Notes: generated by a model not told the origin, from the sequence alone. Positions 8,681 to 18,968 are shown, counted from the first letter of the stretch. The stretch: DNA of 64,000 bases from Nodularia sp. LEGE 06071 (GCF_015207755.1 NZ_JADEWH010000008.1:182059-246058); one strand, 5' to 3'. Numbers and translations are program-made.

Positions 8681-9046
8681 ATGTCAAGTAGGAGGTTTCA
8701 AGAATTACGCGTTTATCAATTGTCTGAAAAATTAGCTGATGACATCTGGAAAATTGTTAATAGTTGGCAGCCATTGGCGCAAGGTACACTAGGTAAACAA
8801 ATAATCCGTTCAGCAGATAGTATTGGTGCGAATATAGCAGAAGGTGTAGGAAGAGGAAGTTATCAAGATAATCGTCGTTTCGTCAAAATAGCTAGGGGGT
8901 CTTTGTACGAAACTCAGCACTGGCTCAGACGAGCATATAATCGTAACTTGCTAACTGATAAACAAATAGATGCATTAGAGCTAACCATCAATGAACTAGC
9001 ACCCCAATTAAACGCATACCTGAAATCAATTGGTAACGTTCCAGAC

Positions 9047-9055
<9 letters not shown>
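8681..9055 (+). CDS. four-helix-bundle protein (S23 / 23S rRNA intervening-sequence protein family)
   Basis: The 124-residue protein is a typical S23 family member: FQELRVYQLSEKLADDIWKI at the start, SIGANIAEGVGRGSY in the middle (the family signature), and RGSLYETQHWLRRA followed by a final helix. Such proteins were first found encoded in 23S rRNA intervening sequences and form pentameric helical bundles; their role is not known, though several are linked to diversity-generating retroelements. The gene sits between two inverted heptamer arrays, the second of which covers its own stop codon (9053-9055). It lies 28 bp before obg. Confidence 0.88.
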
Positions 9056-10112
<1,057 letters not shown>

Positions 10113-10310
10113 GTAGAGAAAATTAGTTGACTGGCGAAAACTGTCAAGACTGGTTTTATACTAATTTAGCTATCTGTTTTGAGGGTTCCAGTATTTCTGG
10201 AACTGCTCGAAATTTAGCTGCTCAAATTAGAACTTCATCCGAAAAGAGTATGAGATAATAGAAATATGTAGGTTTAGTCCGTCCCAAATATCGTTAAAAA
10301 TTACAATCCT

Positions 10311-10538
10311 ATGACAGAGCAAACACTTTATAATATTACTGTAGAAAACCAAGACCTGATTATCAGGTTAAATAAAGATGTTATCGAGATAGATACCTTA
10401 ACCAAGTTTTTAGACTATCTTGAGTTAGAGAGTTTGAGAAAAAAAAGCCGTCTGACAGTAGAGCAAGCTCAAACCCTAGCCAAAGAAATTGATATTGATG
10501 TGTGGTCAAATATCAAACATAAATTTGTTGGGGATTAA
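10311..10538 (+). CDS. putative antitoxin of a PIN-toxin pair
   Basis: The protein has 75 residues, is small and highly charged, with segments LIIRLNKDVIEIDTLTKFLDYLEL and LTVEQAQTLAKEIDIDVWSNIK. No DNA-binding fold is obvious, but its size, acidic character and position two bases before a PIN-domain gene fit an antitoxin. Such antitoxins with a long helical region are common next to cyanobacterial PIN proteins. The assignment is by context, not homology. Confidence 0.65.
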   Translation: MTEQTLYNITVENQDLIIRLNKDVIEIDTLTKFLDYLELESLRKKSRLTVEQAQTLAKEIDIDVWSNIKHKFVGD

Positions 10539-10540
10539 TT

Positions 10541-10972
10541 GTGACTAAAAAACAGTCAATTATTGTTGATACTAATATTTTATTTTCTGCATTACTTAAC
10601 AACAAGTCTAGTTTTTCTACTTTACTATTGCAAGGAGAATATAGTTATTTTATTTGCGAACTAGTTTTGGTTGAGTTGTTTAAACGTAAAGAAAAAATTA
10701 TTAAAGTAAATCAGCTATCTGAAACCGAAATAGTGCGAATTTACCAAATATTGTTACAAAGGCTGAACCTCTATAAAGAAGACTTAATTGCACCTGATAA
10801 TCGAGCAACAGCATACGCTTTATGTCAAGATATTGATGAAAGTGACACTCCTCATGTTGCTTTAACATTGGAATTAAAAGGCTTGTTGTGGACAGGAGAT
10901 AAAAAACTTAAAGAAGGATTAATTAAAAAAGGCTTTAAACAATTTTTTGAACTTAATGATTTGAAATTCTAG
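10541..10972 (+). CDS. PIN-domain ribonuclease toxin
   Basis: The 143-residue protein has the complete PIN acidic set: D10 (IIVDTNILFSALL), E45 (LVLVELFKRK), D102 (DESDTPHVALT) and D120 (WTGDKKLKEG). PIN proteins are Mg-dependent single-strand RNases, in toxin-antitoxin pairs often targeting tRNA or mRNA. It begins with GTG two bases after the stop of the putative antitoxin, so the genes are translationally linked. The base composition is more AT-rich than that of neighbouring obg, as usual for accessory genes. Confidence 0.85.
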   Translation: MTKKQSIIVDTNILFSALLNNKSSFSTLLLQGEYSYFICELVLVELFKRKEKIIKVNQLSETEIVRIYQILLQRLNLYKEDLIAPDNRATAYALCQDIDESDTPHVALTLELKGLLWTGDKKLKEGLIKKGFKQFFELNDLKF

Positions 10973-10991
10973 CCTTGGGGGTTAAAATATC

Positions 10992-11576
10992 ATGACCATT
11001 GCACAAGAACAAAGCTATTATTCGCCTGAAGAATACCTAGAATTAGAAGTAAATTCAGAAATACGCCATGAATATATTGATGGTCAAATTATCCCCATGA
11101 CAGGCGGAACACCTAATCATAACCAACTAGCTGGCAATTTTTATGCCTTCCTAAATGTCGCTCTCAAGCGTCAGCCTTATCGAGTCTTTTTTGCAGCCCA
11201 GCGTCTTTGGATTCCTCAAAGACGAATTAACACTTATCCTGATGTGATGGTTGTGCAAACTCCTTTGGAATATCAAGAAGGTAGAAAAGATACGCTTATA
11301 AACCCAGTGATGATTGCTGAGGTGTTATCAAAGTCTACTAAAAGTTATGACCGCGATGAAAAGTTTGCTGCTTATCGCACAATTAGCAGTTTTCAAGAGT
11401 ATATTCTGATTGACCAGTATACTCTGCACGTTGAGCATTATTGCAAGACTGATCAGAATAAATGGATTTTTTCTGAATATGATGATGGGGATGTGACTTT
11501 AAATTTAGCTGCTGTTCCTTGTCAAGTTTTGTTGGCTGATATTTATGACCAGGTGGATTTTAGTGTGGAGGAGTAG
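10992..11576 (+). CDS. Uma2 family (DUF820) PD-(D/E)xK nuclease-like protein
   Basis: The 194-residue protein reads YYSPEEYLELEVNSEIRHEYIDGQI at the start and TYPDVMVV...PVMIAEVLSKSTKSYDRDEKF in the middle; this is the Uma2 pattern, where the Asp of PDVMV and the Glu of AEVLS form a PD-(D/E)xK nuclease site. Uma2 genes are extremely expanded in cyanobacteria; most are of unknown role and often behave as mobile single genes. It follows the PIN gene by 19 bp in the same direction. Confidence 0.88.
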   Translation: MTIAQEQSYYSPEEYLELEVNSEIRHEYIDGQIIPMTGGTPNHNQLAGNFYAFLNVALKRQPYRVFFAAQRLWIPQRRINTYPDVMVVQTPLEYQEGRKDTLINPVMIAEVLSKSTKSYDRDEKFAAYRTISSFQEYILIDQYTLHVEHYCKTDQNKWIFSEYDDGDVTLNLAAVPCQVLLADIYDQVDFSVEE

Positions 11577-11583
11577 GAAGAGT

Positions 11584-11635
11584 CTCACGCAAAGGCGCAT
11601 TCGTTGAAAACGTTCCCGCAGGGTAGGCGCAGAGG
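11584..11635. repeat. dispersed ~52-bp repeat (copy 1)
   Basis: This GC-rich segment (TCACGCAAAGGCGCA ... TTCCCGCAGGGTAGGCGCAG) matches, in reverse orientation and with a few mismatches, the segment at 62287-62338. It fills the space between the stop codons of the Uma2 and NagX-like genes. Confidence 0.7.
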
Positions 11636-12745
11636 TTAGACTTTGAGAAACCAGTTTTGGCGATACATGAGATAAGCAATTGCTAGCCAGAATAAAAGGG
11701 TGACTAGGGCGAATAGGAATGAACCGTTGAAAGTACCTGCCCAAGATGCGAAAATGTTTTGGTAAATCCAGTTGTAGGTGCTGATGGCGTTGTCACCTGT
11801 GCCGATTTTGGTTCTGACTAAGATTTTAATTAATAAAACGGATGCAGTGAAGAGTGCGATCGCATTTAATCCCATAATTTCAAAAGCCTTACTCCAGCGC
11901 CGTATCTGTCGCACTTCGATTAGTTCATAGCAGGCTGCTAGCAATAGCAAAGCCCAACCACTGCTGAAGACCACATAGGAACTTGTCCACAGCTTTTTGT
12001 TGATGGGGAATGTCCACCCCCACGCCCAACCTATAATTAAGCAACCAATCCCAAATAATCCTAACCCTATGCTAGTACGTGTTTTTACTGGCTGATTGCG
12101 TAGCCATTGCCCTGTAAAATAGCCAATGAGAACATTGACAATAGCAGGAATGGTGCTGAATAATCCCTCTGGATCTCCCAAATTTTGATATCCGTCACCT
12201 GCGTACAAGTGGAGTTGGGGAATAATTAAACGGTCGAAATAAGCGCCTAAGTTGCCTTCTCGCGTCAGTACACCCGCGCCATATTCGGGAACTGGGACAT
12301 ACATCATGGTTAGCCAATAGCCAATGAGTAACACGCCTGCTAGTATCCATTGTCCTTTGCGTGGTAGGTTGAGGACTGCAAGAGAGGCAAACAGGTATGC
12401 TAAACTGATACGCTGCAATACTCCCATGATGCGGATATTACTTAAATCAAAAGTCCAAATCCCCTGATTCCAAAAGCCATTGAGTAGCAACCCCAAAGCG
12501 AAAAGTATGGCGGCGCGGCGGAATATCCGCGAGTAAACTTTTTCGGTATACTTTGATAAGGAAAAAGACATTGCTACACCGACAATAAACAGGAAGAAGG
12601 GAAATACTAAGTCTGTGGGTGTGCAACCATGCCAATCTGCATGAGCTAAGGGGGGGTATACATCACCTGCAACTCCTGCCATGTTGACTAAAATCATAGC
12701 AGCAATGGTAATACCGCGAAAAACATCTAATGAGGACAGGCGCAT
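11636..12745 (-). CDS. NagX/HGSNAT-type membrane acyltransferase (DUF5009-like)
   Basis: The 369-residue protein has about ten membrane helices. The start RLSSLDVFRGITIAAMILVNMAG and the following HADWHGCTPTDLVFPFFLFIVG are the family hallmark; human HGSNAT uses a membrane-proximal His to move an acetyl group from cytoplasmic acetyl-CoA to a glucosamine outside. In bacteria the family is linked to amino-sugar or cell-wall sugar acetylation (NagX). It is a stand-alone gene, convergent with the Uma2 gene and divergent from the polysaccharide deacetylase at 12879, which acts on the opposite (deacetylation) reaction. Confidence 0.82.
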   Translation of the reverse strand: MRLSSLDVFRGITIAAMILVNMAGVAGDVYPPLAHADWHGCTPTDLVFPFFLFIVGVAMSFSLSKYTEKVYSRIFRRAAILFALGLLLNGFWNQGIWTFDLSNIRIMGVLQRISLAYLFASLAVLNLPRKGQWILAGVLLIGYWLTMMYVPVPEYGAGVLTREGNLGAYFDRLIIPQLHLYAGDGYQNLGDPEGLFSTIPAIVNVLIGYFTGQWLRNQPVKTRTSIGLGLFGIGCLIIGWAWGWTFPINKKLWTSSYVVFSSGWALLLLAACYELIEVRQIRRWSKAFEIMGLNAIALFTASVLLIKILVRTKIGTGDNAISTYNWIYQNIFASWAGTFNGSFLFALVTLLFWLAIAYLMYRQNWFLKV

Positions 12746-12878
12746 AGAGGGAATTTTATATTTGACGAGTTGTCCTAAATCCCTTTGTGAATACCATTTA
12801 AATGCGCCTACCTTGACTAATCTATAGATATCTTAATTTTGTCAACGCTAAACTAAGACAAGCTACAAAAAACTTAAA

Positions 12879-13553
12879 ATGCAGCTAGCGCCCCTGTTCC
12901 CGTTTTTTTATCGGATTCTCCAACCGAGTTTTCCTCATTGTCTTTGGAGTGGTAACCGCTATCATAAAGCGATCGCACTCACCTTTGATGATGGACCCCA
13001 CCCGGAATACACACCCCAAGTATTGGCTGTATTAGACCATTACAATATCAAAGCTAGTTTTTTCTGGTTGGGTGCTTGCGTCAACCGTTCCCCGGCTATT
13101 GCCAAAGCGATATGCGATCGCGGACACTGGATCGGATTACATGGTTACGATCATCGCTCTTTTCTGACACTTTCCCCAAATGATCTGCAAGACAGTTTAG
13201 AAAAAACTCAAGATGCGATTTACAATGCTTGCGACTTGACACCCGAACAAGTCTGCGATGTCCGACCCCCCAACGGTTTATTTACACCCCAAACCTTACA
13301 ATTATTTATCAAGTGGAATTACCGACCAGTTATGTGGAGTATTGTACCAGAAGACTGGGTAAGACCGGGAGTAGCGACTGTAGTCCAACGAGTTCTCAAA
13401 CAAGTCCAAAACGGTTCATTAATTGTGTTACATGATGGTACTTGTGGTGGACAAGATGTTGCTGCTACAATCAGAATACTGATTCCACAATTGTTACAGC
13501 AAGGCTATGAATTTGTGACTGTTGATACTCTGTGGCAGCAAAACCAAGCATAA
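12879..13553 (+). CDS. polysaccharide deacetylase family protein (NodB homology domain)
   Basis: The 224-residue protein carries the NodB-fold motifs: ALTFDDGPH (D37 base, D38 metal), HGYDH (H88, H92 metal) where most relatives have H(S/T)xxH, RPPNG as the third motif (Tyr of RPPYG replaced by Asn), an intact WSIVPEDW motif, and LIVLHDG at the C-terminus. It should remove N-acetyl groups from a GlcNAc polymer such as peptidoglycan or exopolysaccharide. No clear signal peptide is visible, though the first ~20 residues are hydrophobic enough to serve as an anchor. Neighbour of a divergent membrane acetyltransferase. Confidence 0.85.
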   Translation: MQLAPLFPFFYRILQPSFPHCLWSGNRYHKAIALTFDDGPHPEYTPQVLAVLDHYNIKASFFWLGACVNRSPAIAKAICDRGHWIGLHGYDHRSFLTLSPNDLQDSLEKTQDAIYNACDLTPEQVCDVRPPNGLFTPQTLQLFIKWNYRPVMWSIVPEDWVRPGVATVVQRVLKQVQNGSLIVLHDGTCGGQDVAATIRILIPQLLQQGYEFVTVDTLWQQNQA

Positions 13554-13589
13554 TTTTACAGCCAGTGATGCTGAATGAGAAAATACCAA

Positions 13590-13988
13590 TTATTGACGCT
13601 GCGCTTTCTCTTCTTGAGCAACTTTAGATTCAGCATTTCCAGATGTGGCTGACTTCTCAGTTCCCAACAAATTATGTATGTCACTTAATGAACTGGGTTC
13701 AGCTACAGGCTTTTCTGATGACTCGCTCATATCTTCAATAAGCTCTTGCACTTGGCAATTCAAAGCTTTGCAAAACCGAATAATTCTTTCAATATGGTCT
13801 GTCCCCGTCCTACCGCTTTCCCAATTCTGGATAGTGCTTTCAGTTACGCCTACAAGACGGGAGAGTTCAAGTTGGGTTAGCCCTGCTTTTTCACGAAGCA
13901 AAGCGATCCTGGGTTTTGGCTTGTGTTTCACAGCTACAGCACTTTTATTTGATCTTATAGATGTGTATCCTATCACCAAACAAACCAA
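13590..13988 (-). CDS. XRE-type helix-turn-helix regulator
   Basis: The core PRIALLREKAGLTQLELSRLVGVTESTIQNWESGR is a Cro/CI-type DNA-binding domain (about residues 26-85 of the longest frame), followed by ALNCQVQELIED and a flexible Ser/Glu-rich tail of ~45 residues. The start is uncertain: the longest frame opens with TTG at 13988; GTG at 13976 or GTG at 13931 (just before the KHKPKPR segment) are alternatives, and none has a strong ribosome site. Target genes are unknown; it is convergent with the deacetylase gene. Confidence 0.8.
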   Translation of the reverse strand: MVCLVIGYTSIRSNKSAVAVKHKPKPRIALLREKAGLTQLELSRLVGVTESTIQNWESGRTGTDHIERIIRFCKALNCQVQELIEDMSESSEKPVAEPSSLSDIHNLLGTEKSATSGNAESKVAQEEKAQRQ

Positions 13989-14118
13989 AGCCTAGAAAAT
14001 TATTAAAAAACTTTTGTTTGCACTAAATATACTGAAAATTTGCAGGCTAGTATCCCGAAAATCAGGATGAAAAATGGCACAAAACTTCATTAAAGTCAAA
14101 AATGCCGACTTTTTAATC

Positions 14119-14155
14119 CGCGTAGGTGGCCGTCCTTGCGGTCAGCCGCTACGCG
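14119..14155. repeat. GC-rich palindromic repeat
   Basis: CGCGTAG (14119-14125) pairs with CTACGCG (14149-14155) around a GC-rich loop, in an otherwise AT-rich intergenic region. It resembles dispersed hairpin repeats of Nostocales. It accounts for the unusual composition of a 36-codon frame across it, which I do not accept as a gene. Confidence 0.5.
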
Positions 14156-14224
14156 TTTTGTCTGAGTGGTTCCGCGAGTTCTAGGGGACAGAGTTAGTAA
14201 CAATTAATACTGTAATTACTCTGG

Positions 14225-14482
14225 TTAACTGGAGAAATTATCCACTCTGACATCCTTCCAAATATCGGAAACTTGCCAACCTGAGTTACCCACAGATTGG
14301 ATAATGGGATGAGTCCGTAAAGGAATATAGTTAATTTCTCCATTCTCTAGATATTCTTGATATTCCTCAACTGTCGGTTCTGGAAAATTAGGAGTTTCTA
14401 TTGGAGGACTTTGTTCTTCGGCTTCCTCCATCAGCTTGATTTTATCGAGGAGAAGCTTTTCAGATTTTTTGATTAGTTTCAT
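14225..14482 (-). CDS. small hypothetical protein
   Basis: From the ATG at 14482 the product is 85 residues (MKLIKKSEKLLLDKIKLMEE...), acidic, with a Pro/Glu-rich middle (PPIETPNFPEPTVEEYQEYLENGE) and a C-terminal WQVSDIWKDVRVD segment. A longer frame from 14566 adds a hydrophobic stretch with no ribosome site. I do not recognise it. The composition looks protein-like, but there is no supporting neighbour; it may be real or a relic. Confidence 0.4.
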   Translation of the reverse strand: MKLIKKSEKLLLDKIKLMEEAEEQSPPIETPNFPEPTVEEYQEYLENGEINYIPLRTHPIIQSVGNSGWQVSDIWKDVRVDNFSS

Positions 14483-14566
14483 GTTAATTTCAAGGTTTGG
14501 AAAACTGGACATTAAAAAAACGAAAATCTTGATATTGATTCTGAAAGAAACTAGGTAGTCTTTCAA

Positions 14567-14959
14567 GAATCTTTAGAGATATCCGCAAAAAGTTATTATA
14601 AACTTTGGTGTGAGAAAAATTACTTGGCCAGCACGAGATCAAAGCAATTGTACTGTAAATATTCACGCATTGATCACAATCTTTAGAAATAGTTTCTACA
14701 TAAGCAAGATTTTTGCCTATTTTGTGAAACCTTTACAGCCTAAACGCTGGTAGCTATGAATACAAGAGCTTACTGAGTCAACTGAAATCTTTACAAGCTG
14801 TGCAGGCACTTTACGGAGTGAAGCATAAGACCGAAGCAGTCACGCTACACGTTAGCGGAGCTTATGCCTATGGCACACTAAGTGAACGCTTTAGATATAT
14901 GTAAGAGTTTTGGATGATTTACATTTTGTCATGCATTTAGGTTGATTCTTGCCTAATTA
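14567..14959. other. gene-free stretch with a nested hairpin
   Basis: About 390 bp of AT-rich DNA. At 14822-14867 there is a two-level hairpin: outer GCATAAG (14823-14829)/CTTATGC (14861-14867) and inner CGCTA (14843-14847)/TAGCG (14853-14857). It is GC-richer than its surroundings and looks like a dispersed palindromic repeat. No gene is supportable. Confidence 0.45.
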
Positions 14960-15580
14960 TTAATTATGTATTGTTTTTAATAAGCCATCGTAGAATATTT
15001 GAAAACTGTTCGAGCTATTAATGGATGGGTTCATATATTGCGATATTTCTCGTGCGGCTCTTGTCTTTTCTAGACCTCCTTTATGATACCCTGCCCTTTG
15101 TAGCACTTTTTCTAAAGCTTCCCAAGTACCACCCATAATTAAGTCTGGGTCACGGTATTTTGCCTGCTTTTCTAGATTAGGTGATATTCCAGGATAAGCA
15201 TTGATAAGAGCATCTATATCTCCAAAAAACCAAGCTTCTAGTTCTTCAATTGCTATTCTATTGAGAACTTGGAAATTTTGACCTATACCTACTGATGCCT
15301 TAGCCTTAGTAATAAAGCCTGCATCAATAGCTATGTTTTCTAGTCTTTCCTTTAATAATTTACAATCTTCCCGGTCTTCATCAACTAAAATTACAATTCG
15401 GTCTTCATCTGGCAACCAAGATTTATATCCTCTCAAACGGTGAGGTAATTTAGCAAGTAAATATTTTTTACCTTGGTAAGGGTGAATATCAAAACTGATA
15501 GTTTCTCCTAAAATTTTAGGGAGTAAATTTTGGAGAGCTTCTTTCATTGATAATTCTTCTACTAAAAACTCAATGTGCAA
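14960..15580 (-). CDS. DUF4276 (TOPRIM-like) protein, partner of the upstream ATPase
   Basis: The 206-residue protein shows an acidic pattern of TOPRIM/OLD-type nucleases: MHIEFLVEELSMKEAL (E8/E9), DRIVILVDEDREDC (D67, D69, D72) and a conserved IEELEAWFFGD segment (E112, E113, E115, D121). DUF4276 proteins are nearly always encoded beside an AAA ATPase and are thought to be the nuclease half of OLD-like defence modules; this is family knowledge, not shown here. It starts 17 bp after the stop of the ATPase gene on the same strand, so the two are one operon. Confidence 0.8.
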   Translation of the reverse strand: MHIEFLVEELSMKEALQNLLPKILGETISFDIHPYQGKKYLLAKLPHRLRGYKSWLPDEDRIVILVDEDREDCKLLKERLENIAIDAGFITKAKASVGIGQNFQVLNRIAIEELEAWFFGDIDALINAYPGISPNLEKQAKYRDPDLIMGGTWEALEKVLQRAGYHKGGLEKTRAAREISQYMNPSINSSNSFQIFYDGLLKTIHN

Positions 15581-15597
15581 GTTTATTGACTCCTTCT

Positions 15598-16824
15598 TTA
15601 TTTTGCTTGAGGTAAATTCCTCTTAGGTCCACCAGAGTTAACTAGAGGATTACCCACTTCAAAATAGTCTTCCATCCATAAAGAACCTAAAGTAGCTCCA
15701 TGTTCGATAAAATCTTTAATTCCTGGCATATCTGCCGTTCGTTTAGCTTGTGTATACCCTTGCTCATCCCGGTAAAGTACCCAAAGTTCTTCTGGTTTAA
15801 GAGCATTTACAAAAAAAGGTGAATGGCTAGTTACCATTAATTGAGTATTAGCTGAAGCTGCGCGGCATTCTTCTGCTAATTCTGGCAATAAACGAGGGTG
15901 TAGGTAATTTTCTGGTTCTTCAATTCCTACAAGTTGCGGTGGATCTGGGTCATATAATACTGAGAGATACGCTAACATTTTGAGTGTGCCATCTGAGGCA
16001 AATTTAGCAAGTATTGGTTTTTGAAAAGGAGCATCTTTAATTTGCAGCAATAACCGCCCATCCTGCATCATTTCCGCGTCTACTCTTTCTAAGCGGGGAA
16101 CACGAGAGGATAAAATATTAAGAATTTGTTGTAACCGATCAGGATGCTGTTCTTTGAGATATTGAATGACATTAGGTAAATTATCTCCTGTAGGTGATAA
16201 TCTTTCCTGGGGTCCTGCTTCTGGAATACTGCGGGTGTTATCTGCGCTTAAATAGGAAAGATACCAACCAGTAATAAAATTGCGTAATGCACTCACACGA
16301 GGGTGTTTAGAAAATTGACCCAAAGTACTGACAGCAAGTAGTTCAGAAGAGTTTAGTTGTTCAGATACTCTCTCATCTTGTTCGTCTGGCTTTTCGCCTG
16401 TAATTACTTTTCCAGCACCTTCTTGAAAGTCGAGAAATTTGAATGGTTTGCCAGTCTGACCTCTTCTCCATTGCAACCATTCTTCTGCTACATAAGGTCC
16501 TTTTAGTCCTTCTTCTATAGCAAGATGATAGGTGATGATAGGTAAATCTCCGTTTTCACGATATTTTAATTCAATTACAATAGGTCCGTCTGCACCTCGT
16601 GTCCGCAGTTCTCTAAAGCGTCCGCGTTTGTCCCACGCTTTCCGCAAGCCGACTGTAAAACATTCTGATAAAAAAGCGAAAACATCAAAAATAGTTGATT
16701 TACCGCTACCATTGGGCCCTAAGAAAACAGTTAGAGGACGAATTCCTTTGAGTTCTATGTCATGCAGCGCTCGATAATTTTTGACTCTGATATATTCTAT
16801 ACGGGGAATAGATTGTTTAGGCAT
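15598..16824 (-). CDS. AAA family ATPase (OLD/RecF-like, AAA_21)
   Basis: The 408-residue protein starts [18 protein letters not shown], the usual first strand of SMC/RecF-like ATPases, then Walker [10 protein letters not shown] (36-44). The helical/coiled insertion occupies ~60-290. Walker B is [14 protein letters not shown] (E302/E303) and the switch histidine is in TSHSPFF (H334). The C-terminus ends without a nuclease domain; that function is likely supplied by the DUF4276 partner downstream. Together they resemble two-gene OLD-type (RloA/B- or PARIS-like) phage-defence pairs, but the DUF4276 pairing is not one of the named systems I can confirm. It starts 95 bp after the glmS stop on the same strand. 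Confidence 0.88.
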   Translation of the reverse strand: MPKQSIPRIEYIRVKNYRALHDIELKGIRPLTVFLGPNGSGKSTIFDVFAFLSECFTVGLRKAWDKRGRFRELRTRGADGPIVIELKYRENGDLPIITYHLAIEEGLKGPYVAEEWLQWRRGQTGKPFKFLDFQEGAGKVITGEKPDEQDERVSEQLNSSELLAVSTLGQFSKHPRVSALRNFITGWYLSYLSADNTRSIPEAGPQERLSPTGDNLPNVIQYLKEQHPDRLQQILNILSSRVPRLERVDAEMMQDGRLLLQIKDAPFQKPILAKFASDGTLKMLAYLSVLYDPDPPQLVGIEEPENYLHPRLLPELAEECRAASANTQLMVTSHSPFFVNALKPEELWVLYRDEQGYTQAKRTADMPGIKDFIEHGATLGSLWMEDYFEVGNPLVNSGGPKRNLPQAK

Positions 16825-16919
16825 ATAAACACATTTAGGGTATATATCCTATTGCTACATATTTATCAGCATCTTTCATCTGTATCTACAACTGTTGTGG
16901 ATACAGATATAAAATTCTA

Positions 16920-18818
16920 CTATTCAACTGTCACAGATTTTGCCAAATTCCGGGGCTGGTCAACATCCAAACCGCGACGCGCCGCAATATGATAAGCCAA
17001 TAATTGCAAAGGAATCACAGTCAGAATCGGTGAGAGTAATTCATCTACTTCCGAAACTGGGAGCAAATCATTAAAGATTTCTGCTGCTTCACCATCATTA
17101 CTGGGAGTTACACCAATTAAGCGGGAATCTCTGGCTTTGGCTTCTTGGGCATTAGAAAGCACCTTTTCATACACAGTACCAGGAACTGCGATCGCCACTA
17201 CCGGAACTTTCGCTTCCAATAAAGCAATGGGACCATGTTTCATTTCCCCAGCCGGATAACCTTCAGCATGAATATAGCTGATTTCCTTTAATTTTAAAGC
17301 CCCTTCTAAAGCAATGGGAAAATTGATCCCCCTACCTAAAAAGATAAAATCTTTGGTTTCTGCAAAATCATGTGCTAGGTGTTCAGTTAAAGTTTCCTGA
17401 CTTGGCAAAGTCGCCTCAATTTGTTGCGGAATTTGGTGCAACCCTTGAATAATCTCTGCTAATCTCTCTGGCGAAACTGTCTGACGACGAGCCGCTAAAT
17501 CCAACGCCAAAGCGTAAAATGCCATTAGTTGGGCGATAAAAGTTTTCGTGGCTGCTACCCCAATTTCCATTCCGGCTAAGGTATTAATCATATGGGGAAC
17601 CATTAACCCCAGACTGCTTTCTGGACGATTGGTAATCCCTAAAAGTCGCGCTTGATATTTGGGTTCTTTCCCCTGGCGACGTTCTTTTTCCATCCCTAAA
17701 GCGGCTAGAGTATCAGCAGTTTCACCTGATTGGGTCACACCAATAATTAATGTATTTGCGGTTAAAGGCGAGGGTGCATAGCGATATTCAGAAGCGTAAT
17801 GTACCTGAGTGGAAATTTCTGCTAGTTGTTCAATTAAGTATTTTCCCAGTAATGCCGCGTGCCAACTTGTACCACAAGCGACGATATTAATTTGCTCTAA
17901 ATCTGCGTAAAATTCCGTAGGTAAGCCGAGATTAATTGGTGAAGCTGATTCAGCATAATTACCACCAGTATTAAAGTAAGCTGCTAAACTAGCTCGAACT
18001 ACCCCCGGTTGCTCATGAATTTCTTTGAGCATAAAGTGTTTGAATCCCTGCTTTTCTACCATCGTGGGATTCAAATTCAGCATCCGGGGTTGTTTTTTCA
18101 ACCTTTCCCCAGCAAAGTTATAAACTTCCACACCCAAGGGAGTCAGACGAGCAATTTCGCCATTTTCCAGCGGTAAAACTGCACGAGTATGAGCCACAAT
18201 TGCGGGGGTGTCGGAGGCGCAAAAGAATTCACCTTGACCAAAACCAATGACTAGGGGAGCTTGTTGGCGAACTGCTATCAATTCATCTGGGTAGTCAGCA
18301 GAAATAACTGCGATCGCAAACGCACCCCTAAGATAGTTAACAGCTTGGCGAATTGCGTCTAAAAGAGCAGATGGGGAACTAGGGAGATGAGGCGCTGGGG
18401 GATGCTTTAAAAATTCCGCTATCAGATGGGGAATAACTTCGGTGTCGGTTTCCGAAACAAATTGGTGTCCTTTTTGTTTAAGTTCTTCCCGCAACTCGCG
18501 GTAATTTTCCACAATGCCATTTTGCACCACCGCCACTCGCATAGCCATATCCATGTGGGGATGGGCGTTGTGTTCCTCTGGCTTCCCATGAGTCGCCCAG
18601 CGAGTATGACCAATCCCAATTTGGGCAGGAGTGGCGATTTGTTCGAGTTTAGAACGTAAGTTATGTAGTTTGCCTTTGGCGCGAACACAGTCCACTTCAC
18701 CTTCCCAGACTGTGGCTATCCCCGCGGAGTCATACCCGCGATACTCCAGTTTTTCTAGCCCCGCCAGTAAGATATCCGTTGCCGCTTGAGTCCCTATATA
18801 CCCAACGATTCCACACAT
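16920..18818 (-). CDS. glmS: glutamine--fructose-6-phosphate aminotransferase (isomerizing)
   Basis: The 632-residue enzyme makes glucosamine-6-phosphate, first step to UDP-GlcNAc for peptidoglycan and LPS. The N-terminal Ntn glutaminase begins MCGIVGYIG with the nucleophile Cys2 after Met removal and carries GHTRWATHG; the two SIS isomerase domains follow (VACGTSWHAALLGKYL, SQSGETADTLAAL, FLGRGINFPIALEGALKLKE), ending DQPRNLAKSVTVE, the conserved GlmS C-terminus. Residues ~140-150 contain a Pro/Ser-rich insert (HPPAPHLPSSPS) in the glutaminase domain, common in cyanobacteria. No glmS ribozyme is visible upstream; terminators lie between psaC and this gene. Confidence 0.96.
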   Translation of the reverse strand: MCGIVGYIGTQAATDILLAGLEKLEYRGYDSAGIATVWEGEVDCVRAKGKLHNLRSKLEQIATPAQIGIGHTRWATHGKPEEHNAHPHMDMAMRVAVVQNGIVENYRELREELKQKGHQFVSETDTEVIPHLIAEFLKHPPAPHLPSSPSALLDAIRQAVNYLRGAFAIAVISADYPDELIAVRQQAPLVIGFGQGEFFCASDTPAIVAHTRAVLPLENGEIARLTPLGVEVYNFAGERLKKQPRMLNLNPTMVEKQGFKHFMLKEIHEQPGVVRASLAAYFNTGGNYAESASPINLGLPTEFYADLEQINIVACGTSWHAALLGKYLIEQLAEISTQVHYASEYRYAPSPLTANTLIIGVTQSGETADTLAALGMEKERRQGKEPKYQARLLGITNRPESSLGLMVPHMINTLAGMEIGVAATKTFIAQLMAFYALALDLAARRQTVSPERLAEIIQGLHQIPQQIEATLPSQETLTEHLAHDFAETKDFIFLGRGINFPIALEGALKLKEISYIHAEGYPAGEMKHGPIALLEAKVPVVAIAVPGTVYEKVLSNAQEAKARDSRLIGVTPSNDGEAAEIFNDLLPVSEVDELLSPILTVIPLQLLAYHIAARRGLDVDQPRNLAKSVTVE

Positions 18819-18889
18819 GACTCACACCACTCTGATTTCAATATAATTTAATCTAGTTCACCTGCCAGCATGAAAGCGGCCTTTTGTCC

Positions 18890-18912
18890 AAAAAAAAGGA
18901 GCAAGTTGCTCC
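18890..18912 (-). terminator. Rho-independent terminator between psaC and glmS
   Basis: On the minus strand GGAGCA-ACT-TGCTCC is followed directly by eight T. It lies 72 bp upstream of the glmS start and ~125 bp after the psaC stop. It may be a second terminator for psaC or, if the glmS promoter lies upstream of it, an attenuator in the glmS leader. Confidence 0.7.
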
Positions 18913-18968
18913 CTATGCTATCAGGTATGGTTATAATTTTTTAAACTTTAGACTAAAAGAAAAATTTA

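Noticed and set aside
14074..14184. 36-codon plus-strand frame (MAQNFIKVKNADFL...)
   Set aside because: Half of it is the GC-rich palindrome at 14119-14155, so it is probably a repeat by-product; no homology is recognisable.
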